Notes: a model not told the origin generated them from the sequence alone. Counted from the stretch's first letter, positions 8,707-17,929 are shown. The stretch is DNA of 47,323 nucleotides from an uncultured Eubacteriales bacterium (GCA_900553295.1 USCR01000003.1:1-47323), one strand, 5' to 3'. Numbers and translations are program-made.

Positions 8707-9447
8707 TCATGTTTGATCCATATCCCCATACAGGGCCAGCAACGCCGCCACGGCTGCCAGGCCGGCCGTTTCCGTGCGCAAAATGCGTGGCCCCAGGGTT
8801 ACCGGCCGCGCGCCGGCCTTCTCCATCCGCGTTACTTCCTCCGGGCTCATGCCGCCTTCCGGACCCACAATCAGGGCCAGATTCCGCGCCTGAGGCCATT
8901 GCTGGCTAAAGCGGCGCAGGCCGTAGCCTTGCGCCTCCTCCCAGGGGGTCAGCACCGCCTCAAAGCCATCTAGCCGCCGAAGCATCTCCTCAAAGCGCAG
9001 GGGTGCCTCCACCCGGGGAACCACCGTCCTGCCGGACTGCTTGGCCGCTTCCCGGGCGATTTTCTGCCAGCGCTCCCGCTTCTTCTCCCCGTCCTTCTCC
9101 GTAAGGCGCGCAACGCAGCGCTCCATGGCCACGGGTACCACGGACACCGCCCCCAGCTCCGTGAGCTTTTGAATAATCAGCTCCATTTTTTCCGCCTTGG
9201 GCAGGCCCTGAAACAGGGTAATCCGCAGCGCCGGCTCCGTGGAGGGCAGTTCCTCCAGCAAGCGGCAGGCAACCGCTTCCCCTGCCCCGTCCAGGATCTC
9301 CCCGCGGAAGCGCCGCGCCCCATCCATCAGAACAACTTCTTCCCCCGGCCGCAGGCGAAGCACCCGCCGGGCATGCCGGGCGTCCGTTTCCTCCAGGCAG
9401 ACCACTTCCCCCTGAAAGCCGGCATCATCCACAAAAAAGCGGTGCAT
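8707..9447 (-). CDS. rsmE: 16S rRNA m3U1498 methyltransferase RsmE
   Basis: RsmE methylates N3 of U1498 in 16S rRNA. The 246-residue protein starts MHRFFVDD, has a PUA-like N-terminal domain and a SPOUT knot in the C-terminal part (VGPEGGMSPEEV and LGPRILRTETA). The ATG at 9447 shares one base with the TGA of prmA (TGATG), indicating coupled translation; this start also fits the family N-terminus, whereas the in-frame position 33 bases upstream does not. prmA-rsmE adjacency is very common. Confidence 0.95.
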   Translation of the reverse strand: MHRFFVDDAGFQGEVVCLEETDARHARRVLRLRPGEEVVLMDGARRFRGEILDGAGEAVACRLLEELPSTEPALRITLFQGLPKAEKMELIIQKLTELGAVSVVPVAMERCVARLTEKDGEKKRERWQKIAREAAKQSGRTVVPRVEAPLRFEEMLRRLDGFEAVLTPWEEAQGYGLRRFSQQWPQARNLALIVGPEGGMSPEEVTRMEKAGARPVTLGPRILRTETAGLAAVAALLALYGDMDQT

Positions 9448-10394
9448 CAGGCGGGCCTCCTGCTGATCATCGCCACCCATTCGCCCTTTTTACGCTCCTC
9501 CACCAGCTCATAGCCCGCCTGCTGCAGGGCATCCAGCACGTCCTGCTCCCGCTCCCGGATGATGCCCGAGCATACGAACAATCCTCCGGGAACGATGTGC
9601 TCCTGGAGCGGTGCGGCAAAGCTGCAAATTACGTCGGCAATGATGTTCGCCACGCACAGGTCGCATTGCTCTGCCCGTTGCTCCAGCAGGTCTCCCTGCA
9701 CGCATTGAATTTTCTCCTCCAGGTGGTTATGGGCCACGTTTTCCCGGGCAACCTTCACCGCGGTGGGATCAATATCAATGGCCAGCACCTTTCCGGCTCC
9801 CAGCAGCGCCGCCCCAATGGCCAGAATGCCGCTGCCCGTACCCACGTCAATAACCCGGGCGCCAGGCGTCAGATAATCCTCCAGGAAGCCCAGGCACATG
9901 GATGTGGTCTCATGGGTCCCCGAACCAAAGGCCATGCCGGGGTCAATCTCAATGATTCGGTCCCCCTCCTGCGGCGTATAGCTCTCCCAGGTAGGCTTGA
10001 CCACCAGGGTCTTCCCCGCATGGAATGGCTTGTAGAAGCGTTTCCACACTTCTGCCCAGTCCTCTTCCTTCACATCCTGGGTTTCAACATCCAGGCTGCC
10101 CAGGTCCATGCCCAGCTCCATGCGCTGCCACTGCTCCAACCGGTCCCGCAAGGCCTGCATCCGGTCCGCATACCGGTGATCCGGCTCAAACCACGCGTGT
10201 ACCACCACATCCTCTGGCATGTGCTGGATGAGATCCGGGTCGATCATCTCCCAGAAGCCCGTGGGCTTATCCGGGTCCGGCACATCCGCCCGATCCTCCA
10301 CCATGGTGCCCGTGGCGCCCTCCTGCATCAACTGCTCCGATACCAGATCCGCGCCCGCCGTGGTTGTGTGTACCTTGACCTCTATCCAGTCCAT
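9447..10394 (-). CDS. prmA: Ribosomal protein L11 methyltransferase PrmA
   Basis: PrmA trimethylates ribosomal protein L11 using SAM. The 315-residue protein starts MDWIEVKVHT, has an N-terminal substrate-recognition domain and a methyltransferase domain with GSGTHETT, the SAM loop DVGTGSGILAIG and the catalytic-region motif NIIADV. It heads the operon prmA-rsmE-mtaB-hinT, read from the promoter at 10424-10452. Confidence 0.95.
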   Translation of the reverse strand: MDWIEVKVHTTTAGADLVSEQLMQEGATGTMVEDRADVPDPDKPTGFWEMIDPDLIQHMPEDVVVHAWFEPDHRYADRMQALRDRLEQWQRMELGMDLGSLDVETQDVKEEDWAEVWKRFYKPFHAGKTLVVKPTWESYTPQEGDRIIEIDPGMAFGSGTHETTSMCLGFLEDYLTPGARVIDVGTGSGILAIGAALLGAGKVLAIDIDPTAVKVARENVAHNHLEEKIQCVQGDLLEQRAEQCDLCVANIIADVICSFAAPLQEHIVPGGLFVCSGIIREREQDVLDALQQAGYELVEERKKGEWVAMISRRPA

Positions 10395-10423
10395 GCCATC
10401 ATCCTCCTTGTGTGCTTCTTGGT

Positions 10424-10452
10424 ATTATAATGCATTCTTCCCGGAAACGCAA
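10424..10452 (-). promoter_or_regulatory. Sigma-A-type promoter of the prmA operon
   Basis: Minus-strand TTGCGT (10452-10447), 17-base spacer, TATAAT (10429-10424), 29 bases before the prmA ATG. Confidence 0.82.
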
Positions 10453-10484
10453 CGCAAAAGCCCGCATCTCACCTGCCGCAAAGC

Positions 10485-10524
10485 AAAAGGGCCGCGCCAC
10501 CCATGCTCTGGGCGGCCGGCCCTT
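10485..10524 (-). terminator. Terminator-like hairpin after the SH3 protein
   Basis: A long GC stem (minus strand AAGGGCCGGCCGCCCA with TGGGTGGCGCGGCCCTT, one offset) ends in four T residues, 18 bases after the SH3 gene stop and just before the prmA promoter. Confidence 0.7.
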
Positions 10525-10541
10525 GTTCCGGCGGTGCAAGC

Positions 10542-11705
10542 TCATTTGAGGAAATAGGTCACCGCATACCCCGTGTATCCGTTGTAGTTGACCTTGGCCC
10601 AGTCGTCACCGGGAATCAGCACCGTTACCACCGCGCCATGAGGCATGCGCGCGTAGATCTGGTTTCCCGACATGCTGGGTGTGCTGCGCAGGTTTACAAA
10701 GGAGCGTTTTGGGTGGTTGACCGTCATGGTGGGAACGCTGGGCAGGTTATACAGGGTAAGGTATTTGGTCATCATATATCCTTCCTTGCCCGTGCGGTCC
10801 ACCCGCACCTTGCACCATTCGGTGCCCTGCCCCAGTATGGTCACCCGTGTGCCGTTACCGTGCTGGGAAATCACCTTGCTGGTGGTGGAGGCGCTCTCCC
10901 GCAGGTTCAGCACCTGGTTGGACCGGGGATTGGTCACAATGCCATAGCCCTTGTTCTGGGAAGGCGTGGAGGAACCGGTGCTGAAGGAGGGCTTGATGAC
11001 TCCATCCCGCAGGAACGAGGCGCTCATGAAGCCCACGTAGCCGTCCACCGAAACCTTCCACCAATCGGTGCCCTTTTGCAGCACCATTACGTAACTTCCG
11101 CCCTTGAACTGCTTGAGGGAGGTGTAGCCAGTGCCCGGGCCTGTACGCAGGTTCAGGCCGGTATTATTGGGCGTTTGGATGGTGGCAACCTTATCGCTGC
11201 CTACCCAATAGTGCTGACGGATATACTCCGAGCGGAAGTAGCCGGTTTTCCCGTCCACATTCACCTGGTACCAGCCGTTGTTCAAGCCCTGCAACGTGCA
11301 GGGCACCCCGTTGTAATAGTAGTCCAGCACACGGCCGCTGTAACTGGGCGTTTGCCGCAGGTTGAGATATCCCCGCTCCAGGGGATTGGTCACAATGCCT
11401 ACCGCCTGCACCACGTCGGGCTCCACGCGGATAAAGTTTTTGCTCATCCAGCCGCTCTTGCCATCCGGGCCGTTGACCGAATACCAGTTGTCGCTCTCCC
11501 CGGTGATTTCCACCCACACCCCCGGCTGATAATATCCCAGCCGCGTGCTGCTCTGGGTTGGCTGACTTCTTAAATTGACATAGCTGCTGTTTTCCACAAC
11601 ACCATAGCCAATGGCCGTTGCGGCCTTGGCCGGCAAGCAGGGAAGCAACAATAGCAGCGCCAGCACCCATATTCCCCATAATTTTCGTGACGCTGAACGG
11701 AACAT
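10542..11705 (-). CDS. Secreted protein with five bacterial SH3 repeats
   Basis: A 387-residue exported protein. An N-terminal signal peptide (basic start, LLLLLPCLP core, cleavage probably after AKA near residue 29) is followed by five SH3b-like repeats, each with a VNLR or LNLR motif, a W near its middle and a closing G-W/Y/F-M/F/A strand. There is no catalytic domain. SH3b repeats usually bind cell wall, so a wall-associated scaffold or binding protein is the likely role. ATG at 11705 has GAAGGAG about ten bases before it. It is probably the last gene of the O-antigen-ligase/nagA/tetR run. Confidence 0.85.
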   Translation of the reverse strand: MFRSASRKLWGIWVLALLLLLPCLPAKAATAIGYGVVENSSYVNLRSQPTQSSTRLGYYQPGVWVEITGESDNWYSVNGPDGKSGWMSKNFIRVEPDVVQAVGIVTNPLERGYLNLRQTPSYSGRVLDYYYNGVPCTLQGLNNGWYQVNVDGKTGYFRSEYIRQHYWVGSDKVATIQTPNNTGLNLRTGPGTGYTSLKQFKGGSYVMVLQKGTDWWKVSVDGYVGFMSASFLRDGVIKPSFSTGSSTPSQNKGYGIVTNPRSNQVLNLRESASTTSKVISQHGNGTRVTILGQGTEWCKVRVDRTGKEGYMMTKYLTLYNLPSVPTMTVNHPKRSFVNLRSTPSMSGNQIYARMPHGAVVTVLIPGDDWAKVNYNGYTGYAVTYFLK

Positions 11706-11814
11706 ACGCTCATCTCTCCTTCACCCCAAGGCGGGATTCATGCCCCCTTGTACCTATGCAACGGAAGGGGAAAAGGTTTCCATCCCATCCAAAGGGTGGA
11801 AAGCAAAAGGTTTT

Positions 11815-12354
11815 TTAGGATGATTGCGGCAAAGCGATTTTTCCCAATACCAGGGCCGCCCTGTACATGAGCTGCACAAAGGTTTGCGCGGGAATATTTT
11901 CCTGCTCCATCACCCAGCGCACAATGGCGTCCCGGTAAATGTGCATGATTAAGTCCGTGTAAAATTCCCGGTGAGGATCAGTGGAGAAATATGGAGCCAG
12001 GCGGTTGGAAATAACCGGCGCGATGACCTGCCCCAGATATTCATAAAAAGAATCCTGTCCCTGCTGGCGCAGCGCGTTGCGGTAAAACTCCCGGTGCTTC
12101 TCGAAAAATTCGCACAGCCGCAGCAGCGCATCCGCACCCTCGGGAGCGTCACGATGAAACTCATCAAAGAATTCCGTATAAAAGATCCAGTTCACCAGGT
12201 CATATTTATCCCGGAAATGATAGTAAAAGCTTTTACGGTTCATATCGCAGGCTTCGCAAATGTCGCCCACGGTAATTTTGCTCAGCGGGCGCGACGCCAT
12301 GAGGCTCTTGAGCGCATAGGCCAGAACCTTCTTTGTCACGCCCGCTTCCGCCAC
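11815..12354 (-). CDS. TetR-family transcriptional regulator (DhaS-like)
   Basis: A 179-residue one-component regulator. The N-terminal helix-turn-helix (KITVGDICEACDMNRKSFYYHF, read in two overlapping parts KITVGDICEAC and MNRKSFYYHFRDK, about 20-45) is typical of TetR proteins of the DhaS type, and the C-terminal part matches their helical ligand domain. The GTG at 12354 has GGGAGG eight bases upstream; a TTG at 12411 lacks a site. It lies 66 bases after nagA and upstream of the SH3 gene, so a target among these envelope genes is possible but unproven. Confidence 0.85.
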   Translation of the reverse strand: MAEAGVTKKVLAYALKSLMASRPLSKITVGDICEACDMNRKSFYYHFRDKYDLVNWIFYTEFFDEFHRDAPEGADALLRLCEFFEKHREFYRNALRQQGQDSFYEYLGQVIAPVISNRLAPYFSTDPHREFYTDLIMHIYRDAIVRWVMEQENIPAQTFVQLMYRAALVLGKIALPQSS

Positions 12355-12420
12355 CGTGTCCGCCTCCCTTTTCTTGCTGCTTAGTATAGCAGATAGCCCC
12401 GGGAAATGCAAGACAAAGGC

Positions 12421-13542
12421 TTACCCCAGCACGTCTGACAATTCCCAGTTTTCATCCCACATGGTCAGGGGTGCGGGACTGCCGGGCAGGATGCGCCCTG
12501 CCAGCGCCTCGCCGATGGATTGGGCGGGGGTCAGGGTGCACATGCGTACAGCCGTTTCCGGCGCAATGCCGAACCGGTGAATCATATTGTGCAGCGCCAC
12601 CGGCATGGTCAGCACCGATCCTGCCAGCACGCCGCTGGCCAGCCGCGCAGCCCCCTCCCGGACGAACACCTGCTGACCGCCCAGGGCATAAACGCCGTCC
12701 GGCATGCCCGCGGCCTCCATGGCATCGGTAATCATCACCGCGTGTTCGGCGCCCTTGGCGCGCACCGTCAGGCGAATCACATCCGGGTGCAGGTGAATGC
12801 CGTCGCAGATGATCTCCGTATACAGCCTATCATCCGTCAGTGCCGCGCCCGGTACCCCAGGCTCACGGTGATGCAGCGGAGGTTGCGCGTTAAAGGTGTG
12901 GGTCACATGGGTGGCGCCCCATTCCGCCGCCTGATGGGTCTGCTCGGCGGTCGCCGCCGTATGGCCAATGGACACGGTAATGCCGCGGGAAACCGCTTCC
13001 CGGATAAATGCCTCCGCTCCGGCCCGCTCCGGCGCCATGGTCAACAGCCGCACCCAGGCGGTATGCCCACCGGTCATTTCCTCCAGGGCCGCCATGGACG
13101 GGTCGCAGAAAAACTCCTTCAGCTGGGCTCCGCACTTGCTCTCGGCCAGGAAGGGCGCTTCCATATGCGCCCCCAGCACCCGGCTCCCCCGGGGTTCAGG
13201 GCGTTCCATCACCGCGCCGATACCGGCCACGGCGCTGCGGGTATCCGCCACCGAGGCGCTCATGGTCGTGGGCAGGAAAGCCGCCACGCCCACCTGGTAC
13301 AGTTCCCGGCTCATGTGGCGCACCGCGTCCTCCCCCGCCATGGTGTCCTTGCCCCGGAAGGCATGGATATGGACATCCACAAAGCCTGGCAGCAAATAAC
13401 GCCCCTGGGCGTCCACCACTTCTTCCCCGGGGTGCGGTGCCAGTGCCGCCCCTGTCTCCCGCACCACGCCTTCCTCCAGGCGCACGCAGGTTTCCGGCTC
13501 AAAGGTTCCGTTTACATAAGCGTTTGCATGCAAAATCAGCAT
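12421..13542 (-). CDS. nagA: N-acetylglucosamine-6-phosphate deacetylase
   Basis: NagA removes acetate from GlcNAc-6-phosphate in amino-sugar recycling from peptidoglycan. The 373-residue amidohydrolase keeps the metal and catalytic residues: H58xH60 (DVHIHAF), E128 (AHMEAPF), H194 (IGHTAA), H215 (THTFNA) and catalytic D273 (ITDAM). ATG at 13542 has GGAGG eight bases upstream and overlaps the end of the upstream membrane protein gene by 7 bases, so it belongs to that transcript. No nagB or transporter is visible in the window. Confidence 0.93.
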   Translation of the reverse strand: MLILHANAYVNGTFEPETCVRLEEGVVRETGAALAPHPGEEVVDAQGRYLLPGFVDVHIHAFRGKDTMAGEDAVRHMSRELYQVGVAAFLPTTMSASVADTRSAVAGIGAVMERPEPRGSRVLGAHMEAPFLAESKCGAQLKEFFCDPSMAALEEMTGGHTAWVRLLTMAPERAGAEAFIREAVSRGITVSIGHTAATAEQTHQAAEWGATHVTHTFNAQPPLHHREPGVPGAALTDDRLYTEIICDGIHLHPDVIRLTVRAKGAEHAVMITDAMEAAGMPDGVYALGGQQVFVREGAARLASGVLAGSVLTMPVALHNMIHRFGIAPETAVRMCTLTPAQSIGEALAGRILPGSPAPLTMWDENWELSDVLG

Positions 13543-15095
13543 ACTGTTTCCTCCTTTGTCTTCTTTCGGCAGATCCGCCGGGATACACTCCGGGCCAGTT
13601 CAGCCGCGTGCATGCCCAGAACCGCCCAGAACATGGGCGACACCAGGCAAATGCTGAAGCTGAAGAAGTCCTGGATGGCATAGCATCCGATGGCCAGGGT
13701 TGTCACCCACAGCCAGGGGCGGCGCTTGGCCCGCCGCACCCCCAGCAGCAGCATCGCCCCCAGAAAGGCCACATACATCACCAGCGCGGGCAGTCCGTTT
13801 TCCACCAGAATGGTCACGTAACCATTATGAGCACTGTCAAAGGTTTCGGGATAAACCAGCCCCGCCGCCGCCAGCTGCTCCTGCATAGCAAAAAGGAACG
13901 TATTGGGCCCCGTGCCCGTGAACAAATGCTGCCGCGCTATGATCAGCGAATTTCTCCACACCCCCAGGCGATAGGAGCCGAAGCTGTCCTGCGGGCGGCC
14001 GTGCAGAATCTCGCTAAGCTCGTACAGCCCGCCCATGCTGGCGGGTAAATCCACCAGCGCAAGGGCCAGCAGCGCCACCGCCAGCAGCATCGCCACCGCC
14101 ACCACCAGGGTGCGGGGCCGCAGGGCAAAGCGCGTCGTCCGGCCCCAGGTTTCCGCAGACACGCCCAGGAGCACCGCCACCAGCAGCAGGCGGAGAACCA
14201 TTCCGCTCCACATCAGGGTCAACGTCTCCGTGCCGTCCAGCCAGGGCATGCGCAGGGCCGTGCGCAGCGCCGCGCACAGGCATGCCAGGCTCAGCATCCA
14301 CAGGCTTCCCCGGCGGCACTCAGGATGGCACAGCCCATAGCCGGCCACCCACACCAGGAGCGCGCCCAGCACGATCAATCCGCTTTGTACCTCCATGCAC
14401 AGCAGAAGCAGCACCCCCAGGGTACCAGCTGCCAGCATCCAGCCCCTGGTCCAACCGCTAAGCAGCAGAAACCCGGCCAGGAGCATGGGCACCACCAGGC
14501 TCAGGTAACCGCTGACCATGTCAATATTGCCAATGGTTCCCTGAAATTCGTAATTGGTGTAGATGCTACGTCCCTCCGGAAACAGTCCCAGCGGATTTCC
14601 GCCCATATACTGCCAGGCAACCACACCACAAAAAAGCATCAGCGCTGTCCCCGCCGCGGTGAGCGTACCGCGCCACCTGGGGGGATACAGGCTCATGCAC
14701 AGGAAAATGCCGCCGTACAGCAGCTTTGCAGCCAGCCCCTCGTGGCGGGTGGCGCCAGCCCACCACACCCACTGGCCGCTTTCGTTCAGGCGATGCCCCA
14801 TGGGGCCAAGCCACGCGGACAGCGCCACCAACGCAAAAAAGCCTACGCCCATCCAGCAAACGGGATGCCACCGCAGGTACCGTCTCCCGCCGGTGAACGC
14901 GCAGGCAATCAGCGCCGTGATGGCGCACGCCAGGCATACCGCCCCCAGCCCCAACGCCCCCTGCCACTTGGCCAGGGTGATGTGGGTATAGGAAAAGTCG
15001 TTATAGAGCGGAAACAGCGCCAGCGCCGCCACCGCCGCTACCGTGAGACTTCCCGCAAGCCAGCGAAGGGCGGGGGCATGTTTGCTCTGGGGCAT
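13536..15095 (-). CDS. O-antigen-ligase-like polytopic membrane protein
   Basis: A 519-residue protein with roughly a dozen hydrophobic segments. The region between the later segments contains YRLGVWRNSLIIARQHLFTG followed by GTGPNTF, which matches the periplasmic/extracellular loop of the Wzy_C (O-antigen ligase) superfamily. In Gram-positives such proteins link or polymerise surface glycans; the substrate here is unknown. Translation starts at 15095 behind GAGGAGGAG. A promoter at 15196-15224 lies upstream; nagA overlaps its 3' end. Confidence 0.82.
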   Translation of the reverse strand: MPQSKHAPALRWLAGSLTVAAVAALALFPLYNDFSYTHITLAKWQGALGLGAVCLACAITALIACAFTGGRRYLRWHPVCWMGVGFFALVALSAWLGPMGHRLNESGQWVWWAGATRHEGLAAKLLYGGIFLCMSLYPPRWRGTLTAAGTALMLFCGVVAWQYMGGNPLGLFPEGRSIYTNYEFQGTIGNIDMVSGYLSLVVPMLLAGFLLLSGWTRGWMLAAGTLGVLLLLCMEVQSGLIVLGALLVWVAGYGLCHPECRRGSLWMLSLACLCAALRTALRMPWLDGTETLTLMWSGMVLRLLLVAVLLGVSAETWGRTTRFALRPRTLVVAVAMLLAVALLALALVDLPASMGGLYELSEILHGRPQDSFGSYRLGVWRNSLIIARQHLFTGTGPNTFLFAMQEQLAAAGLVYPETFDSAHNGYVTILVENGLPALVMYVAFLGAMLLLGVRRAKRRPWLWVTTLAIGCYAIQDFFSFSICLVSPMFWAVLGMHAAELARSVSRRICRKKTKEETVC

Positions 15096-15195
15096 AGGCT
15101 CCTCCTCTTTGGTGGAAATCAGCGTGCCGCGTGCTCAATCCTCGCAAGCGCAGCGGCGCGAACAGCCGCATCTGGTATAAAAATGCTCTATGGCA

Positions 15196-15224
15196 AGGAT
15201 ACCACTTCCCGGAAAGTGCGTCAA
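15196..15224 (-). promoter_or_regulatory. Sigma-A-type promoter of the O-antigen-ligase-like/nagA run
   Basis: Minus-strand TTGACG (15224-15219), 17-base spacer, TATCCT (15201-15196). The -35 box overlaps the stop codon of the preceding gene. Confidence 0.7.
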
Positions 15225-16138
15225 TCCGTGCGGTCAGATTTTTCCTCCGGCGTTTGGGGCCGGATGATGGGCACAGGCTCTTCCGCTGGCGTGGCCGCGG
15301 AGGCCATGGGCGTCTTTCCGGCCCGGGCCAGGGTTCCTCTGTCCTCCGTGGTGGTTTCCTCGGGCAAGGAGGGTTCGTGGGGTTCCTCCTCCGTCAGGGT
15401 TTCCGTCACCTCGGGAGGCAGGGCCACGGGTACGGTATCCAGGGTCCACGGTTCCTCCTGGGGTAAGGCCGCCACCACCGTCTCGGCGGAGGCATCTTCC
15501 GGGGAGGGTGGCGCTTCCGCCGCGGTTTCCGCACTGCGCACAGGCGGCGCTTCCATGTGGGTAGCCGCCTGCGGAGACTCCGCCTGCCCGGGGCGCTCTC
15601 TGCCCACGCACAGCCCCACGGCCAGCAGAATCACGCCCACCGCGCCATGGAGCAAAAAGCCGCCTGACAGCAGGAAGGGCGAGGTAAGCGTGGTGCGCGA
15701 CAGCGTCCCCGTTATTTCCGGGAACCAACCGTTGATCGCTTCCACCGGCGATGCGATCCAGCCATAGCACACCGCACCTGCTACCCCACCAGCCACCGCG
15801 CACAGCCCGGCCAGCGGCTTGCCGCCGCCCAGCTGCGCCAGCATGCTTCCAGGGGTATAGCCCGTAAAGCCCATGGCCGCCCCCAGGATCAGGCTGCCCA
15901 CCACCAGCGTGCCATTCAGCGGCAGGATCTCCAGATGATCCACATCCAGCACCGCCAGCCACCCCAGGAAAGCCACGCACACCGTTGCCGTGCCCAGCGC
16001 AATGAGCAGCATGCGCCACAGGGGACGTTGGCGCATACCCAGGGCCTCCTTCAGCGTATGGGGACGCGCCAGACTCGCGCGCTGAAAAATCCACCCCAGC
16101 ACCAGCCCCAGACCGCTTCCCAGCCATAGATCCGTCAT
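15221..16138 (-). CDS. YeeE/YedE-like membrane protein, C-half type, with acidic tail
   Basis: A 305-residue protein with about five hydrophobic segments in the first 190 residues, then about 110 residues rich in P, E and T without membrane segments. The motif GFTGYTPGSMLAQLGGGKP resembles the glycine-rich pore segment of YeeE/YedE sulfur transporters, where the equivalent motif has a cysteine (GYCPG); here it is GYTPG. The ATG at 16138 overlaps the TGA of the preceding gene as ATGA. The pair looks like a transporter split into two halves. Family assignment is moderate; a sulfur substrate is doubtful given the missing cysteine. Confidence 0.65.
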   Translation of the reverse strand: MTDLWLGSGLGLVLGWIFQRASLARPHTLKEALGMRQRPLWRMLLIALGTATVCVAFLGWLAVLDVDHLEILPLNGTLVVGSLILGAAMGFTGYTPGSMLAQLGGGKPLAGLCAVAGGVAGAVCYGWIASPVEAINGWFPEITGTLSRTTLTSPFLLSGGFLLHGAVGVILLAVGLCVGRERPGQAESPQAATHMEAPPVRSAETAAEAPPSPEDASAETVVAALPQEEPWTLDTVPVALPPEVTETLTEEEPHEPSLPEETTTEDRGTLARAGKTPMASAATPAEEPVPIIRPQTPEEKSDRTD

Positions 16139-16590
16139 TGTCCAGTCCCCTCCTTTCGTGCGCCGCACAGCCGCGCCGCGCCGTAGGCAGCCAGCAACAG
16201 CAGCGCCGCCGCCGCAAAACCGCTTAATGCCCCCGACGCTGCCCCGCCAAACACATGGAAGGATATGCCGCCCCCTGCCATACCGGCGCCCAGCAGCAGC
16301 ACAAAGCCTCCCGCAAAGCCATACAGGCACTCCCGGGCCGTGCTGCGCGCCACGTGCACCCCTTGGCGCCGGTTTTGGATGCGCCGGGGCAGCGCAGCCA
16401 AAAAAGCCCCCACGGGGATGGCTCCCGCCGCGCCCAGGGCCAGCAAGGGCAGCGTACCTTCCGCACCCGGGAGCAGCAGCGCCACCGCCTCATAGGCATC
16501 TGTCAGCCGCAGCGGCGCCACAAAAATCATTGCCAGGACATAAACAAGCCCGAGGATTATTCCCCGGGCGCCGGTATGTTTGCATGCCAT
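16135..16590 (-). CDS. Small membrane protein, YeeE/YedE N-half type
   Basis: A 151-residue protein with four or five hydrophobic segments. The segment around GFVLLLGAGMAGGG resembles the first glycine-rich half-helix of YeeE/YedE transporters, where LAGGC is usual; the cysteine is absent here. ATG at 16590 has AGGGAGG seven bases upstream, an excellent site, and its end is coupled to the next gene by ATGA. It follows the HdeD/papain-like gene by 47 bases, so the three genes probably form one operon. Function is unknown. Confidence 0.62.
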   Translation of the reverse strand: MACKHTGARGIILGLVYVLAMIFVAPLRLTDAYEAVALLLPGAEGTLPLLALGAAGAIPVGAFLAALPRRIQNRRQGVHVARSTARECLYGFAGGFVLLLGAGMAGGGISFHVFGGAASGALSGFAAAALLLLAAYGAARLCGARKEGTGQ

Positions 16591-16637
16591 GCGTCCACCT
16601 CCCTGCTTCCATGGTTCCCAGGGCAGGCATGGCCTAT

Positions 16638-17879
16638 TCACTTGTATACCGTCCGGCTGATCACAATACTGTTGCGCCGCAGAAACTGACGGTCCAAAAA
16701 GGCATAGTAGGTTCCCGGGGTAATAATGCCCTGGAGATTCATCAGGTCCAGGCCGGACGCGCCGCACAGGATGTCTGCCAGGGCAACGCAGTTGGTTTTC
16801 AGGGCATTGTACGTCTGAAAGGGGCCCTTGCGCAGCTTGTGGAAGGTCGCCCCCGTGGTCCGGGCAAAGTCGGCCTGCGGCGATTCCTCCGGGGGCGTCC
16901 ACAGGGTGCTCCCCGCCATGAATCTTTCCGCGGCGGCGCGGACGCTTTCCCGCTGCGCCTGATCCAGGCTCACCCCAAAGCTGATGAGCTTTTTCTTTTC
17001 ATGATCCAGGCAATAGGCGATGTAAGGCTCCCGCTTGGCCATCACCAGCACACCGTCGGAGATCAATCCGAAAAGGCGGTTGCTGGACGCGTCATAGCAG
17101 CCGTAGGCATACACCTGCTCTCCCAGGGCGATGTCCACGTGCCCCATGCCCATGGCCGTGTCCTTGGAAAGATGAAAAAAGATTTCCAGGTCCCGCTTCG
17201 CATGGCGGTCATTGGTCTCCCGCCGTGTCCAGCGCGAGGTCTCTTCGGCTTCGTCGGGGTCATTGAGCATGCGCAGCAGCCATTGGGGAATAAGCGCCGT
17301 CAGCAGAATCGGGGGCGCGATCCTGATCCGCTGGCGAACACTTCTGCCCTTTATGTCCGTCCCCAACAACTCCCGCACCGCGTCTCCCAGGGTAAACAGA
17401 CCGTAACCCAGGCTGTACAGGCCCAGCAGCAGCGTCAGCGGCAGCATGCTCCACAGGGGATATGCCAGCAGCAGCGCCGCAAAAAGTCCGTGCATAATCC
17501 CCGCCAGCAGGTTTGCCAGCCATCCGCGCTCCCCATCCGCCTTCAGCTGTATGGCATAGATCAGCTTACACAGGCAGTTCAGCGCCATCCACAGCCCGAA
17601 AACCAGGGAAATGGAGATACCCATGGCCCGGGGCCAAAGCACCAGCGTCAGGCCGCCGGCCAGCAGTGCCACCCCCTTGACCAGCGCAATCCGCTTTTGC
17701 CGGCCATGCAGCAGCCATTCTGTCAAATTGATGATTCCGCCTGCCGGAAGCAGCCAGCGCAACACGTCCAGGGCCAGAACCAGGGTTTTTTCAGGATGAA
17801 GCAGCATCAGGCTACCCATCAGTAGAAAAAGTATGCTCTCCGTAAACAGACGAGCAGGGGTATATGCCTTTCTCAGCAT
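16638..17879 (-). CDS. HdeD-like (DUF308) membrane domain fused to a probable permuted papain-like domain
   Basis: A 413-residue two-part protein. Residues about 10-200 hold six or seven hydrophobic segments in three similar pairs with prolines after short turns (HPEKT, WPRAM, YPLWS), as in DUF308/HdeD proteins. Residues about 230-413 are soluble. There GHVDIALG contributes H247 and TNCVALADIL contributes C364, the order His then Cys seen in permuted NlpC/P60-like or DUF4105-type enzymes, with YYAFLDRQF near the end. I infer a membrane-tethered cysteine hydrolase or acyltransferase; the reaction is unknown. ATG at 17879 follows AGGAGG by ten bases; earlier in-frame ATGs lack a site. First gene of a three-gene operon. 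Confidence 0.7.
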   Translation of the reverse strand: MLRKAYTPARLFTESILFLLMGSLMLLHPEKTLVLALDVLRWLLPAGGIINLTEWLLHGRQKRIALVKGVALLAGGLTLVLWPRAMGISISLVFGLWMALNCLCKLIYAIQLKADGERGWLANLLAGIMHGLFAALLLAYPLWSMLPLTLLLGLYSLGYGLFTLGDAVRELLGTDIKGRSVRQRIRIAPPILLTALIPQWLLRMLNDPDEAEETSRWTRRETNDRHAKRDLEIFFHLSKDTAMGMGHVDIALGEQVYAYGCYDASSNRLFGLISDGVLVMAKREPYIAYCLDHEKKKLISFGVSLDQAQRESVRAAAERFMAGSTLWTPPEESPQADFARTTGATFHKLRKGPFQTYNALKTNCVALADILCGASGLDLMNLQGIITPGTYYAFLDRQFLRRNSIVISRTVYK

Positions 17880-17929
17880 GGCGCCCATGCCTCCTTTTTC
17901 CATTTGCTTCCGTGCCTTCCTGATATATG

